From Alphaproteobacteria bacterium (lineage in GTDB: Bacteria; Pseudomonadota; Alphaproteobacteria; Rickettsiales; UBA8987): a stretch of DNA of 13,975 nucleotides. Shown one piece after another: positions 12,801 to 13,975 of this stretch (positions are counted from its first letter, which is position 1; each line of letters starts with the position of its first letter). The notes under the pieces were generated by a model, which was not told the origin of the DNA, made no database searches, and saw only the letters and a list, made by a program, of their open reading frames with translations. The stretch is from contig JAHFPR010000001.1 of the NCBI GenBank assembly GCA_023269645.1, positions 25,852 to 39,826 on the forward strand, written 5' to 3'. A program made the position numbers and the translations under genes.

Positions 12801-13975
12801 CAGAATCGTATCCGAGGCTTCCAGGCGCACATTGATGCCGAGGCTGGCGATTTTTTCAATCGTGCCTTCGTGGATGCCGTAGGTTGTCGTCCCGGCAGGC
12901 ACACTGCTGACCACATTCTGGCTGATGCGGTCGTTATAACGTATCGTCGTGCCATCGAGGTTGGTTTCAACACCCACATCGCCGCCGAAAGAACCGCCGC
13001 TCGTGGTGGTGCTGCCATCATCCGCGCCAGTCACACTGTCCGGGGCGGTGTGGCGATGTCCGTTCAGAATCCGCAGAATCTCCGGATCGAGCAGGAATGT
13101 TCCCGCCGCGCCGTGCGGTGCGGAAGCATCAATCTGGCCGTTCACGGCCACTTCCGCCGCGCTCACATCAATAAATCCACCGTCGCCGCCCTGCGCGCCG
13201 CCTTTGGCGAAGATGCTGGAGCCTTCGGCAAAATTATTCACGCCGTTCATGGCGCGTGTGATGACGGAACCGCCATTGCCGTTCTCGCCGCCGCTGGCCG
13301 TTACCGTGGCATTATTAAAGTTGATGTCGCCTTTCGTGGTGGAAACCAGCACTGTACCGCCGTTCTTGCCGGGAGCAAAGGCCGATGCATCCACAACGCC
13401 GCCCAGGTTCACCGCGCCCTTCACGATGTCGGAAGCGACGTTGGTGGAAAGTGCCACCTTGCCGGATTTCGCCTGCAGCGTACCGGTATTGGTAACACCG
13501 AGCTTGTTCAGCGATTCCTTGCTGGCGGAGAAAGTGATGAGGTTATCCCCGCGCAGGTCTACCGTAAAATTATTGGCGGAACCGAGGTGAATCTGGCCAA
13601 GATCAGCCACAATCGTACCGCTGTTTTCAACGGACGGCGCGGCAAGCACGGCAAACCCGCCGTTCGATACCGTGATATTGCCCTGGTTGATCACCGATCC
13701 GGGTCCCGTGCCCGTGAAGATGAGCTTGTTGCCATTCGTGGTGACACTGCTCGCCGTGGTCGCCAGCAGCGCGCCGACATTCACCTGGGAGGAACCATAG
13801 AAGGTCACGCCGGCATTGTTCATGATATAGATGCTGCCCGCGCCGGTCAGCGATCCGCGAAGTTCGCTGGGGATGCCGCTGGTGATGCGGTTGATGGCTA
13901 CATCGCTGGTTTTCTGGTTGAAAAGGATGGATTCGGTCGGGCTGGTGGAGAAGCTGTTCCACTTGATGTCCACAC
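9867..13975 (-). CDS. Filamentous-haemagglutinin-type two-partner secretion adhesin (N-terminus outside window)
   Basis: 1368 residues to the right edge; the frame continues beyond it. The first codon in frame is GTG, which I read as an internal Val because family proteins have an N-terminal signal peptide and more of the secretion domain before it. Residues 1-180 match the TPS secretion domain: DIKWNSFSTSPTESILFNQ, VAINRITSG, SIYIMNNAGVTFYGSSQVNV, then VINQGNITVSNGGFAVLAAP. GTFLLDPEILRI near residue 285-300 is also typical. The middle is a long array of degenerate beta-helix repeats rich in G, N, D, T. Two Ser/Gly linkers lie at about 1044-1100 and 1260-1304. The protein ends with a cysteine pair (C1350, C1361). 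The partner TpsB transporter is not in the window. Likely surface-exposed or secreted, in adhesion or contact functions; no toxin domain is visible at the C-terminus. Confidence 0.93.
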   Translation of the reverse strand, partial: VDIKWNSFSTSPTESILFNQKTSDVAINRITSGIPSELRGSLTGAGSIYIMNNAGVTFYGSSQVNVGALLATTASSVTTNGNKLIFTGTGPGSVINQGNITVSNGGFAVLAAPSVENSGTIVADLGQIHLGSANNFTVDLRGDNLITFSASKESLNKLGVTNTGTLQAKSGKVALSTNVASDIVKGAVNLGGVVDASAFAPGKNGGTVLVSTTKGDINFNNATVTASGGENGNGGSVITRAMNGVNNFAEGSSIFAKGGAQGGDGGFIDVSAAEVAVNGQIDASAPHGAAGTFLLDPEILRILNGHRHTAPDSVTGADDGSTTTSGGSFGGDVGVETNLDGTTIRYNDRISQNVVSSVPAGTTTYGIHEGTIEKIASLGINVRLEASDTILMDDLSDNVLNVNGASIKLKTTAPHGGNITFADVNDKILATGSIEMDAGSDASDGSGHIQVGNLDAGTFIKLKGAKTIATGTLNAAGNIEVTAKNGTGGIKANSITTGDVTSTGGFINLNSGGTINAGNVHGFGNVDLQTHHDDVTAGDITSDTGYIQVHSGDDVATGNLNAGTDVILRSAPALNPDDSIFTGSIIAANDVNILAGGVVSTEGAKITAGNDVTITAGGAITTGDVDPVSITMIGASITTGALAASHTITLTSTGGDVTTGALTIDSPSNIFADNTSTLTIDSAANLWVNGNINVNVVDSTVDAINAHAVADLSAGGDIHLKNVTVSATDEEGNTRDANAELTVRALKNKGEFCELPHNIFVDGNITVNGTASRSPFEYSNEGTVTANASAILNAYDGVFITGVEEDEVENYDVNVHAIAGSIYGDANATSLLAINGQHGDVTVTGNLSSLADATVGGTFEGEGGAETFGEGNAYANARMFVVAGGSVYSGEGFYASLTEGSTNDLSITGDIYTIANANAVNGNTEGYASTTLLASDDITIITPTVETLRTTADAHSIGEGAGDASADANLYVYAGDHVTKADTVIHHDAVYEEESLITEAWDEVIAGDNNDLSITGHTLVAANATTEAGGRVIRQFALQEETGSSSSGGSSSSGGSSSGEFSSSSSSGGSSSSGSSSGESSSSSSSSGSSSSSSGGFSSGASATAHSTAFLGADNNVTLDGNTESNANATTGEGGNAIALATLDAVSGMGTYLSFDHLLTEAHPFPDSFSFGDAGDLTITGAFGSHATDSGGSLPEPTTAVAHTLAAAPEGNALNLFGPEPYAIANVKSVISYNTGFDALPHNDESADFAELILRDRQESGSSSSGGGSASSSSSSSSGGSSSSSGSSSSSGGDIGGGSSSSGGETPEFDANLDPLHSLFQLNQQQGNFFPNLNDITPAAGGDDVDGLFCKDVNTQNSNLCKPKGDLI
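10062..10197 (-). repeat. Ser/Gly low-complexity coding tract, C-terminal copy
   Basis: Encodes about 45 residues made almost only of Ser and Gly (starts SGSSSSGGGSASSSS). Both this and the tract at 10675-10844 begin after a QE or QEE and GSSSSGG, suggesting a common origin. Probably a flexible linker. Confidence 0.85.
10675..10844 (-). repeat. Ser/Gly low-complexity coding tract with 35-bp direct repeat
   Basis: Encodes about 56 residues of Ser and Gly with occasional Glu-Phe or Glu-Ser. At DNA level 10720-10754 and 10777-10811 match at 33 of 35 positions, offset by 57 bases, so the tract has expanded by tandem duplication and could change length. Confidence 0.85.

Overview
The window (about 55% GC by eye) looks like the chromosome of an alphaproteobacterium. 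It carries an ilvB-ilvN-ilvC run with a class I ketol-acid reductoisomerase, a tryptophan synthase alpha gene standing alone, and a dense scatter of short palindromic repeats of the kind known from Rickettsiales and related groups. The biosynthetic genes argue against a strongly reduced obligate parasite. No species-level assignment is possible from the sequence alone.

Layout. (1) Positions 1-2984, plus strand: the 3' part of acetolactate synthase large subunit, then the small subunit and ketol-acid reductoisomerase, three steps of valine/isoleucine synthesis, with palindromic elements filling both gaps. (2) 3125-3874, minus strand: one acidic protein of unknown function with its own sigma70-like promoter, a possible leader attenuator and a strong intrinsic terminator. 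(3) 3905-5029: a 21-bp inverted repeat enclosing another palindromic element, then a glutamine-synthetase-family catalytic domain that lacks the N-terminal domain and carries a palindromic element inserted in frame. (4) 5034-5928, minus strand: trpA, whose last codons and stop lie inside a palindromic element. (5) 5929-6347: no convincing gene, but an array of four perfect hairpins including a 65-bp direct repeat. (6) 6348-7331, minus strand: an RTX beta-roll protein, probably a type I secretion substrate, with a clear terminator. (7) 7501-8126: a repeat, a small membrane protein interrupted by a run of ten G, and upstream of it a promoter and a cloverleaf-like structured RNA leader. (8) 8189-9616, minus strand: phosphomannomutase/phosphoglucomutase. 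(9) 9867 to the right edge, minus strand: a large filamentous-haemagglutinin-type (two-partner secretion) adhesin, truncated by the window, with Ser/Gly linkers and a C-terminal cysteine pair.

The left half is amino-acid metabolism. The right half is cell surface: two secreted repetitive proteins, a sugar-phosphate mutase that could feed exopolysaccharide or LPS, and a small membrane protein that may be phase variable. The least explained parts are the structured leader RNA with the poly-G gene it precedes, the repeat domesticated inside the glutamine-synthetase-like gene, and the hairpin array at 6073-6273.
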